From Chryseobacterium paridis (GTDB taxonomy: Bacteria > Bacteroidota > Bacteroidia > Flavobacteriales > Weeksellaceae), in NCBI RefSeq assembly GCF_016595215.1, contig NZ_JAENHK010000010.1:1473390-1537389 (forward strand): a DNA stretch of 64,000 nt, written 5' to 3'. A model generated the notes under the pieces. The model was not told where the DNA came from, searched no databases, and saw only the letters and a program-made list of their open reading frames with translations. A program made the position numbers and the translations under genes. How positions within the stretch are numbered: the first letter of the stretch is position 1; each line of letters begins with the position of its first letter. Shown here piece after piece: positions 19,190 through 26,872 of the stretch.

Positions 19190-20362
19190 ATGAGAACATC
19201 ACTATTATGCATGAAAAATAGCATAGCAGCGGCTATGGTATTTTTAACGGGCATGGCTAATGCTCAACAATGGCTGGTCAATGGAAACCCCGGGATCACT
19301 CCCAACAATTATGTAGGTACTGTAGACGGCAGAATTCTTTACATGAGAACGAACGGCGCTACTTCCAACCCCAATCAGGCTCTTTTGAATGAATTCGGTT
19401 CATTTATCGTCGAGACAACGAATAATTCTAATGCTTCCAAAGCAAAAGGAAGCATCATTGCCGGAGTATCCAATACATTGGGAGGTCAGGCTGCAAGCTC
19501 TATTGTTGGCGGATGGACCAACAACCTGAATAATGCCGGAGGAGCCAATATGGTGGCCGGGCAGGACAATGCAGTATTGAACAATGCCAGCAAATCAGTA
19601 GCATTGGGGTGGAAAAATATCATCCGAAACCATAATGAGTTTGCATTAGGAGTAGGTATCGACCTTACTGAAGAATATTCCGGAGGATTTGGTATTGACC
19701 TGGCAGCTACCGGAAACCGTTCATTTGTGATCGGAGCCGGAGGTGGAGGAGCTAAGCTTACCAATACGATTCCTTATTCAATCATGATGGGAATGTCTGG
19801 TACTTCAACCATGTTGATCAAAGACCAAAGTGTAGGAGTTCGTACGAATGCCCCTACAGCTAATTTCCATACCGTTGGAACCGTTCGGCATCAGGACCTG
19901 CCCGTAGGAAGCGGGCGAGCTTTAGTAGTGGATTCTAATGGCAATGTAATGGTATCCAGCTCCATATTATCCAAAACGGCCCCTTCAGATGAAACTGTAC
20001 AAAAACTGGAAGACCGTATCAAAACTCTTGAAAATACAGTTGAAGAACTGAAACAACTTCTTTTAAACAAAAATACGGTTACTGACATCTCTTTATCGGA
20101 TGTCCCTACTCTGGGGCAAAACGTTCCTAATCCGACAAAAAATGAAACAAACATCCGTTATTATCTTCCAAAAGATATAAAAACAGCGTCGCTTGAAATT
20201 TATAGCATCTCCGGTCAATTGGTAAAATCAGTTCCTCTACGCGAGAAAGGAAATGGTACTATCAGAATTTCAGGCTCTGATCTTCAATCCGGCACTTATG
20301 TATACAAAATGGTGGCTGATGGAAAAGTGACTGATGCTAAAAAACTAATCATGCAGGATTAA
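19190..20362 (+). CDS. T9SS-secreted surface protein with trimeric-adhesin-like head repeats
   Basis: The ATG at 19190 is chosen over a GTG at 19157 because it opens a clean signal peptide (MRTSLLCMKNSIAAAMVFLTGMANAQ). 390 aa. Residues 75-165 carry short repeats of the type SIIAGVSNTLGG, SIVGGWTNNLNN, NMVAGQDNAVLNN, SVALGWKN, much like the left-handed beta-roll head of YadA/Hia adhesins. Next come a peptidase-S74-adhesin-like middle, a heptad coiled coil (ETVQKLEDRIKTLENTVEELK), and a C-terminal type A sorting domain (LGQNVPNPTKNETNIRYYLP..LQSGTYVYKMVADGKVTDAKKLIM). It is probably displayed on or released from the cell surface by the type IX system. Confidence 0.88.
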   Translation: MRTSLLCMKNSIAAAMVFLTGMANAQQWLVNGNPGITPNNYVGTVDGRILYMRTNGATSNPNQALLNEFGSFIVETTNNSNASKAKGSIIAGVSNTLGGQAASSIVGGWTNNLNNAGGANMVAGQDNAVLNNASKSVALGWKNIIRNHNEFALGVGIDLTEEYSGGFGIDLAATGNRSFVIGAGGGGAKLTNTIPYSIMMGMSGTSTMLIKDQSVGVRTNAPTANFHTVGTVRHQDLPVGSGRALVVDSNGNVMVSSSILSKTAPSDETVQKLEDRIKTLENTVEELKQLLLNKNTVTDISLSDVPTLGQNVPNPTKNETNIRYYLPKDIKTASLEIYSISGQLVKSVPLREKGNGTIRISGSDLQSGTYVYKMVADGKVTDAKKLIMQD

Positions 20363-20383
20363 ATTCTTGATATATTTTTTTCA

Positions 20384-20425
20384 AAAAAGTGGCCGCTAAG
20401 ATTATTTCTTCAGCGGCTTTTTTTA
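20384..20425. terminator. Bidirectional terminator between convergent genes
   Basis: GCCGCT/AGCGGC stem (20392-20397 with 20412-20417), an A run before it and T7 after it, so it can serve both the plus-strand T9SS gene and the minus-strand peptidase. Confidence 0.8.
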
Positions 20426-22636
20426 TCATTTTACATTTTTCAGATTCTCTTCAAAATACCTCCGTATGGCATTACTTACATATTTGTCATTATCTATAAA
20501 GTGATCTTTACCTGGAAGTAAGATGAGGTCATAGGTCTTTCCAGCTTTGGTCAATGCATCGATCATTCTTATCGTCGTGGAAAGTGGTGCATTGACATCG
20601 CTTGTTCCATGGATAAACAGTAACTTCCCTTTCAGGTTTCCGGCATGATTGGTATTCGTTCCCCATTCATACCCTTTCTTATTATCTTCCGGTAATCCCA
20701 TATAAGGCTCATTGATTTCAGCTCCTTCCGTTAGCTCACCCTGTGCTGACGCAATGCCTACGCGATACACATCAGGTGCCATCAGCATAGCACGAACCGC
20801 AAAATATCCACCCCAGGAATGCCCATAAATACCAACACGTTTCATATCCATAAACGGGTATTTTTCTCCGAGCTGTTTTAGGATTGCCTTACGGTCAGCG
20901 ATTTCATATGTCCCTATATTTCCATAAATGGTATCCTGAAACGCCTTGCTTCTCTCGACGGTTCCCCTGGTGTCCATGATGATCGTGATATAACCTAGCT
21001 GCGCCAATGCCTGTGCCATGGCATTAGGTGCAGAATTAGGTCCAAACCCATAAGGTACCACATTCATAAATGGTCCGGCATAAATAAATTCAATCACCGG
21101 ATATTTTTTTGTCGGATCGAAATCATAGGGCTTGTACATAATTCCATACACATCCGTGGTTCCGTCAGCAGCTTTAGCAATGAAGCCTTCCGGAGGATGA
21201 AATCCAATTTTTTGTAACCTACTGATATCTGACGTTTTCAGGAGTTGTATTAATTTTCCATCAGTCGTTCGCAATTCAACCGACTGAGGCTGCTTCATAC
21301 TTGAGTATGTATCCAGAAAATATTGACCCGAAGGTGAGAATTGAGAATAGGTATGTATTCCTTCTGCTGAGGTGATTTTCTTAAAGTCCTTTCCTTTCAG
21401 ATCAACCCTGTATATATTTGTTGAATACAGATTTTTTTCTGCATTAGCTGTGAAGTAAACCCAACCTTTAGCTTCATCCACACGAATCACTCCCGTAACA
21501 GGAAAATCTCCTGATGTCAACCTTCGAATCAACTTTCCATTCATATCATAAAGATAGAGATGTCGCCAACCATCCCTTTCAGACAGCCAGATAAATCTGT
21601 TATTGTCTTTTAATAACCTGAATTGCCTTTTCCAGACATCAATGATAAAATCCAATCCAGCGACAAAAGTTTTGCTGTCTTCTGTCAGAATTACCCTACT
21701 CACTCCCGTATCGGGATTCGCAGCCAGCAATTCCAGTTTTTTCCCAAGCCGGTCTACGCGCATAAAAAGCACCTCTGAGTCATCCTGTCTCCATCCTATC
21801 GGGAACACATATTGTTGGGCATTTGAACCAACATCCATTGTAATTGTTTTCCCGGAAGCGACATCCAATACATATAGCTCAGGTGTTTCAATAACTCCCC
21901 CGGTTTTAGCATACACGCTATACTTTACTTTCTCTTCAGGTGTCGAATAATCCACTACAGGAATATGATGAACTTTTCTTCCATCAGGTCTTTTGACCAA
22001 AAGTTTCTTTCCGTCCTTCGACCAACATCCATCTGTGACATTCCATGGATAATCATCTGCACCATCTTGAGTAAGAGGTGTGGCTTTTTGAGTAATCCTA
22101 TCGACCAGTTCTATGTTATTATCTTTTGTAACAACAAACGTATGTTTATCGGGAGAAAGAACACCCAAAAATGGTAATGGAGCTTCTTCTTTTCCTTCAA
22201 TCTGAAGGATCTGATAATCTTTTAAACTTAGCCGGAATTTCTTATTTTCAACAAAAAACTCTACTGCATTTTTATCTTCAAAAAAAGTAAAATCACTAAA
22301 TGGAATTCCTTTAGCCGCCGGTTCCTTTTCAAGCAATGGTCTTAGCACTTTCATTAAACGATCTTTGTTAAAAAATACCCGTTTTACATTATGCTTTGGA
22401 TCTACCTCATAGATTACAGTATTTTCAGGAGTTCCCTCGGCAAACCAAAAACGACTTCCATCTGCGTACCAATGAGGTCTGACATAAGCATTCCGAATCA
22501 GGCTTCTAAAATTCAGATAGCTTTCATATCGCCCTTTACTGGTCATCGTATCGCTGATCTGCCCATCAACAAAAGAGGTCATAAAGGTCATCATCACGCT
22601 TATTTTTAAAATGAAATGTTTGCAATAGACTTTCAT
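20426..22636 (-). CDS. S9-family serine peptidase, dipeptidyl-peptidase IV-like
   Basis: 736 aa, exported (N-terminal signal-like MKVYCKHFILKISVMMTFMTSFVDG). The first two thirds form a beta-propeller (repeats such as LWLSERDGWRHLYLYDMNGKLIRRLTSG), then the alpha/beta-hydrolase domain with GHSWGG (nucleophile Ser 607), Asp in HGTSDVNAPL and His in LPGKDHFI. The family removes N-terminal dipeptides, often X-Pro, in the periplasm. The exact specificity is not shown. Downstream of the MarR gene on the same strand, 53 bases apart. Confidence 0.92.
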   Translation of the reverse strand: MKVYCKHFILKISVMMTFMTSFVDGQISDTMTSKGRYESYLNFRSLIRNAYVRPHWYADGSRFWFAEGTPENTVIYEVDPKHNVKRVFFNKDRLMKVLRPLLEKEPAAKGIPFSDFTFFEDKNAVEFFVENKKFRLSLKDYQILQIEGKEEAPLPFLGVLSPDKHTFVVTKDNNIELVDRITQKATPLTQDGADDYPWNVTDGCWSKDGKKLLVKRPDGRKVHHIPVVDYSTPEEKVKYSVYAKTGGVIETPELYVLDVASGKTITMDVGSNAQQYVFPIGWRQDDSEVLFMRVDRLGKKLELLAANPDTGVSRVILTEDSKTFVAGLDFIIDVWKRQFRLLKDNNRFIWLSERDGWRHLYLYDMNGKLIRRLTSGDFPVTGVIRVDEAKGWVYFTANAEKNLYSTNIYRVDLKGKDFKKITSAEGIHTYSQFSPSGQYFLDTYSSMKQPQSVELRTTDGKLIQLLKTSDISRLQKIGFHPPEGFIAKAADGTTDVYGIMYKPYDFDPTKKYPVIEFIYAGPFMNVVPYGFGPNSAPNAMAQALAQLGYITIIMDTRGTVERSKAFQDTIYGNIGTYEIADRKAILKQLGEKYPFMDMKRVGIYGHSWGGYFAVRAMLMAPDVYRVGIASAQGELTEGAEINEPYMGLPEDNKKGYEWGTNTNHAGNLKGKLLFIHGTSDVNAPLSTTIRMIDALTKAGKTYDLILLPGKDHFIDNDKYVSNAIRRYFEENLKNVK

Positions 22637-22689
22637 GGTATTGGTTTTTAGGTCTAAAAAAATTGGGATAGAAAATAGGTTCAGAGGTG

Positions 22690-23121
22690 TTAGCTTCTGC
22701 AGTTAGCAGTAATCTTATTAACCAGCTTTCTCAGCAGTTCAATCTCTTCTTCAGAAATCCCTTCAATTGCAGTCTTTCTGTTGATATCAACAATCGGTTG
22801 AATATCGGATAAAATAGTTTGCCCTTCTTTCGTTACATTAAGATTGAATCTCCGTCTATCCTCTTCAAAAGAATCTCTTTTTAAAAAATTTCTCTTGACT
22901 AAAAGCTCAATGATACGAGTAACCGAAGCATGATCTTTAAAAGCTCTTCTGGCAATCTCTTTTTGAGCAATCCCAGGATTTTCGTTAATAATACTCAGAA
23001 TTAATCCCTGATCGATCGTAATATCAAAACCTTTATCGTTGATCTGTTTCTGGGCAAACTGACGGTAAGATTTAATAGATTCTTCGATGCTGTAGAAAAT
23101 AGTTTGTTCTGGTTTTGCCAT
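22690..23121 (-). CDS. MarR-family transcriptional regulator
   Basis: Start placed at the ATG at 23121 (MAKPEQTIFYSIEESIKSYRQFAQ); the longer frame to 23187 is an AT-rich, TA-biased leader. 143 aa with winged HTH (GIAQKEIARRAFKDHASVTRIIELLVKRNFLKRDSFEEDRRRFNLNVTKEGQTIL). Precedes the S9 peptidase and may control it; inference only. Confidence 0.9.
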   Translation of the reverse strand: MAKPEQTIFYSIEESIKSYRQFAQKQINDKGFDITIDQGLILSIINENPGIAQKEIARRAFKDHASVTRIIELLVKRNFLKRDSFEEDRRRFNLNVTKEGQTILSDIQPIVDINRKTAIEGISEEEIELLRKLVNKITANCRS

Positions 23122-23320
23122 GATAAAAATTTTAATTGATATACATATAATTGATATATCAAATATATAAATAAATTTAATTTCCAAAACTTTATCACCA
23201 AAAAATTAATATTAAAAATTTTCGTCTTCAATAAACTTCATGGATCAAGCCAGCCTTTGTGCTTTAAGAATCTGTATAATCTGCAAAATCTGCGTGATTG
23301 AATATGTAAACTGTAAAATC

Positions 23321-23472
23321 TTTAACGCAAAGGTTTATTAATAATGCAGCTGATTTTAAGGAGCAAAGAAGGATCAACAAGTTGATCTGATGAAGCATGC
23401 AGCTTTGCGCAGCAGGTTGATCTGTCTTTGCTATCTGAAACGGAATGGATACTTAAAATCCTTTGCGTTAAA
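23321..23472. repeat. MITE-like element E5, 152 bp, 13-base terminal inverted repeats
   Basis: TTTAACGCAAAGG (23321-23333) and CCTTTGCGTTAAA (23460-23472) form a perfect inverted pair. Body contains GCAAAGAAGG…GTCTTTGCTATCTG, as in the other copies. Flanked by AATCTGCGTGATTG-type filler. Confidence 0.6.
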
Positions 23473-23662
23473 AAAAATAATCTCTCGCTGATCTGGCTGA
23501 TCTCGCAGATGTTTGTGTTTTAGAAATCTGCGCAATCTGCAAAATCTGCGAGATTAAATAAAAAATATCTCATCCTTGAAAAAGGAAGATAAAATTATTG
23601 AATATGAATTGACAACAAACATAAAACCCAATTACCAGGAAAAATCGTTTCGAAACTTTTTG

Positions 23663-23700
23663 ATATCATGGTTCACTTGTGGACCATGATATTTTTTTTC
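23663..23700 (+). terminator. Orphan terminator-like hairpin on the plus strand
   Basis: ATATCATGGTTCAC/GTGGACCATGATAT arms with a two-base loop followed by T8. No plus-strand gene lies upstream within 500 bases, so it may end an unseen small RNA or be a relic. Confidence 0.5.
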
Positions 23701-23745
23701 TTTTTTCCAGGTGTCTTAACGTTTATCTGATCCCAGTCTATTTTT

Positions 23746-24912
23746 TTATTCTTTCTTTTTTAACACCGAATGGATGGGTCGCAGTGAAAGTTTTTCAATA
23801 TTGATATCCCATAGCGGTTTATTATGATTAACAACTACTAATGTTTTACCTTTTATATCAAATTCTTCTACAAAACTATAGTAAAGCTGCCTGGTAATGG
23901 TTACAACAGCTTTCCTTTCATTATGCCTCAATATGGCATAAAGAGAATAAAAATCACTATTCTTATGAACACTCATAATGAGAGATAGGATTTGTTCTTT
24001 TAAAAAAACTCTTCGTCCTTTCAAAGTCCAGTTAGCCAATCTTTTTACCCTTCCTTTATCAGAAATCAGATATTGTTCTTCAAAATCTGGTATTGGTTTC
24101 CACTGCTCACCTGGTAGATCTTTAATAGAGAGATTCATACAGGCAGGCGGATTTTTTTTATCAATTGGTGGCTTACCCAGTTTTTTCCAAAGAGATTGAT
24201 TCAGTAGTCTATCTGTGGCAGGTTTTGGAGGAACTAAAAAATCCTCTTTTTTTACATGATCACTTTTGAGAAACCATCGGAATCCTCCAGCAGTCAGAAA
24301 TCTTTTATTGATTACGTCCATAATACTTTCGCAGGCAATACCTAGTGCTTCATCTGCAGAATAAATGCTTTCAAAAGAAGCAATCAAATCTCCTTCAATG
24401 CTATATTGGTTTACAGCTTTTTCATAATCAACCCTTACATTTCTCCCTCTATCCTCCAAAAAGACCTTCGTTTGTTTTTCACTGGCAGAAATGGTTTCTA
24501 AATTACTGCTATGCAAATGAAATCTATTTCCGTCTTTACAAGAAATGAGGATCTTACGGTCTTTGGTGTCAAACTTTTCAACAAAATGATAATACACCAA
24601 TCGCGCTACAGCTCTTGCATATTTTTTTCCTTCTGATGATAAAGAGCAATGTATATTATAATGATAACGATTCAAATACTTATTGAATTGCTTGACCAGA
24701 ATAAGTTTCATGATCATTTCCGGTTCTCTGTTTTCACCTCCGTGAGGCATCTGAGTGATACGCTCCAGACTTTTCAACCGCCCATAGTTTGAGATCATAT
24801 AGTTTTCAAAACCTTCAATAACCTTCCATTCTTCTCCCGGAAGATCCTTTAAAGACCTATTGCATAAAACTTCATGAAGGTATTCATCCTTTATGTCAAA
24901 AGTGTCTTTCAT
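23746..24912 (-). CDS. Double-NUMOD4 protein related to HNH homing endonucleases, nuclease motif degenerate
   Basis: 388 aa. Two NUMOD4 DNA-binding modules: LPGEEWKVIEGFENYMISNYGRLKSLER (about 23-50) and LPGEQWKPIPDFEEQYLISDKGRVKRLA (about 265-293). Between them is a NUMOD1-like helix (QYSIEGDLIASFESIYSADEALGI..GGFRW, about 168-214). After each NUMOD4 comes an HNH_3-like tail, but the first keeps only DGNRFHLHSSNLETIS without the leading His-His pair, and the second is more eroded. It looks like two half-proteins joined by internal duplication. DNA binding is likely, cutting is doubtful. Free-standing. Confidence 0.75.
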   Translation of the reverse strand: MKDTFDIKDEYLHEVLCNRSLKDLPGEEWKVIEGFENYMISNYGRLKSLERITQMPHGGENREPEMIMKLILVKQFNKYLNRYHYNIHCSLSSEGKKYARAVARLVYYHFVEKFDTKDRKILISCKDGNRFHLHSSNLETISASEKQTKVFLEDRGRNVRVDYEKAVNQYSIEGDLIASFESIYSADEALGIACESIMDVINKRFLTAGGFRWFLKSDHVKKEDFLVPPKPATDRLLNQSLWKKLGKPPIDKKNPPACMNLSIKDLPGEQWKPIPDFEEQYLISDKGRVKRLANWTLKGRRVFLKEQILSLIMSVHKNSDFYSLYAILRHNERKAVVTITRQLYYSFVEEFDIKGKTLVVVNHNKPLWDINIEKLSLRPIHSVLKKKE

Positions 24913-25143
24913 ACGCTTGAAATATGGTACAATTTATCAGTTGTTATGTGTGAGATCAACCGAAAATAAGAAATAGAAACTTCACCCACAAAAAAATACA
25001 GTCTCATTGTTGAAACAGTATGCTGCATTAATGATCATTTCTGTATATGAAGATCATTTATTTTTCTGATTTGCAAGCTTTTAGAAAACAGAAAATGTTA
25101 TATTATTTTTTATAAATGTTCAAACCAATTTTCTTACTTCAAT

Positions 25144-25470
25144 CTATTCTTTACTAATTGCATGATTATACAAAAGCTCAGCAATATCTTTATCGGTCAG
25201 ATCACCATGATCCGAATTTTTGATCTGCTCCAGTACATTGATAAAATAAGGAAAACCAAATAAGCTATAATATCTAATCCCGTCTTTAACAAACTCAAGG
25301 CTGCCTTCTGTGGTCTCAATTTCGAAAAATGCTAAGTTGTTGTTTAGCTCTAATGGTTGCTCCATGTAGACTTCAATGGCTTCAGAGGTCTGATCTAATG
25401 ATTGATTATGGCAAAAGTCTTTATATGTTCCGCCATTGCGGAAGTAGTTGATTAATTCTTGTAAATTCAT
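25144..25470 (-). CDS. Small acidic protein of unknown function in immunity-gene cluster
   Basis: 108 aa, acidic, no signal or membrane segment (MNLQELINYFRNGGTYKDFC…). I do not recognise the family. It lies 9 bases after the Imm63-like gene, so it is likely in the same operon and may be a further immunity protein; that is inference from position. Confidence 0.65.
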   Translation of the reverse strand: MNLQELINYFRNGGTYKDFCHNQSLDQTSEAIEVYMEQPLELNNNLAFFEIETTEGSLEFVKDGIRYYSLFGFPYFINVLEQIKNSDHGDLTDKDIAELLYNHAISKE

Positions 25471-25479
25471 GTTGTTTTT

Positions 25480-26199
25480 TTATTTCTCATTTGTACAGAA
25501 AATTATTTTATCGTGTTCCAAGTTAGAATGATAATTAAAAATCCTGTCTTCATTTTCCCATCTATTTTCACCAATTAAAAGTCCACCTGCAATGATATGA
25601 TAAGCTTGCTCCTTTGATTGTAATTGAAATATTTTCATATCATATTTTAATAAATTCCTATCAATATGTGCTGGTAACTCTTGTTCAGTAATTTTCTTAA
25701 CAAGTACTTGGTCAAGCTTCATTGGAATATCAATATAACTCACTGCCCAAAATTCAAAATCTATATTATATGAGGTTTCTTTTGAGTAGCCTTCTAAATC
25801 TGGATATTTCATTTCACTCCTTAAAAGTAAAGAACTATGACTTACCGTATAAGCCCATAATTTGAAAGTTCTGTTGGATGCGTATAATGTTTTCAATGGA
25901 TAATCTGGATTATTCTTTTCTTTTGTTCTTGCTATCTCAGATGAATTATATCTAAAAAGTTTTAAAAGAGCATCATCAGTATCTCTACAAAAATTTCTTT
26001 CATATTCAACTCCTCTTTCCCGAATCACGATATAAATTACTCCATCTTCACCAATATCTACATAAGGAGAAGCATTATCATTAGATTCATTTATCTTAGG
26101 AATTAAATGAAAAGGTACATCTCCTATTTTGGAAATAGCTCTAGAAATTTTTTCTTCTAAATCCTTGGTAAGTGCTTCTTTTTTATTCACCCTCTTCAT
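25480..26199 (-). CDS. Imm63-like polymorphic-toxin immunity protein
   Basis: 239 aa, cytoplasmic. Residues 30-90 (ISKIGDVPFHLIP..YVDIGEDGVIYIVIRERGVEYERNFCRDTDDALLKLFRYNSSEIARTKE) resemble the Imm63 pattern of an aromatic DG strand, ERG-x-E-x-R and D-x-D-x-LL-x-x-F. The C-terminal half (FWAVSYIDIPMKLDQVLVKKI…) is not recognised. Start overlaps the upstream immunity gene by 17 bases. Immunity proteins bind and neutralise a cognate toxin; no toxin gene is visible nearby. Confidence 0.6.
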   Translation of the reverse strand: MKRVNKKEALTKDLEEKISRAISKIGDVPFHLIPKINESNDNASPYVDIGEDGVIYIVIRERGVEYERNFCRDTDDALLKLFRYNSSEIARTKEKNNPDYPLKTLYASNRTFKLWAYTVSHSSLLLRSEMKYPDLEGYSKETSYNIDFEFWAVSYIDIPMKLDQVLVKKITEQELPAHIDRNLLKYDMKIFQLQSKEQAYHIIAGGLLIGENRWENEDRIFNYHSNLEHDKIIFCTNEK

Positions 26200-26818
26200 C
26201 TTTAGTTATTTTAACTTCCCCATTTTCCATTAAAAATCGATATCCAAAAGGTACTGCTAAGTATTTCAAAATATCAGGACGTTTAAATGCAACATGGTAA
26301 TAATGAACAGTCATTAAAGACTGAATATTATTATCATAATCATCTGTAATTAGCCACCATCCACACATATCTTGTGGAGATTCATATCGTATCGCTTCAA
26401 TATCCTTTCCTTCATACACTCCTTTTGATATGACTATACTTTGGCTAAAACTTGGAAATTGTGGAACTACTCCATATTGAAAACATAATTCTGATTGACT
26501 TTTAATAATAGAAATAGACAAATCACATCCTTTATGAAAGCCTTCCCCATCAAATTCCACTTCATATAAATCATAATAACTTTCATTTTCTGATTTAAAC
26601 TGCAATACCCATGAATAATAAGCAATCGTTTGATCTTCAGAAATGGATGGACTCTCAGTCACAATATAGTCGATTATATATTTGATAACAGATACATATT
26701 CATCCTCGCCATACTTTCCAATCGATAATCTAATTTCTTTATTGATAAAGGAAACTAATCCATTGGTATAAAAATATTTTTTGTCGGATTTTATGGTTAT
26801 TTCTTTATATTCTATCAT
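26183..26818 (-). CDS. Imm33/DUF2185-like immunity protein
   Basis: 211 aa. The C-terminal half holds SIVISKGVYEGKDIEAIRYE, CGWWLITDDYDNN, and RPDILKYLAVPFGYRFL, which fit the DUF2185/Imm33 pattern (VSK, P-x-D-x-GWW-x-TDD, PDI-x-x-YL-x-x-P-x-GYRF). The N-terminal half is acidic and unrecognised. 54 bases downstream of the reverse transcriptase gene, coupled to the next gene by overlap. Confidence 0.65.
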   Translation of the reverse strand: MIEYKEITIKSDKKYFYTNGLVSFINKEIRLSIGKYGEDEYVSVIKYIIDYIVTESPSISEDQTIAYYSWVLQFKSENESYYDLYEVEFDGEGFHKGCDLSISIIKSQSELCFQYGVVPQFPSFSQSIVISKGVYEGKDIEAIRYESPQDMCGWWLITDDYDNNIQSLMTVHYYHVAFKRPDILKYLAVPFGYRFLMENGEVKITKDEEGE

Positions 26819-26872
26819 TCATATAATTTTCAAAATGAGCTTTATATCCTCATAAATAGTCCTGAAATGATC

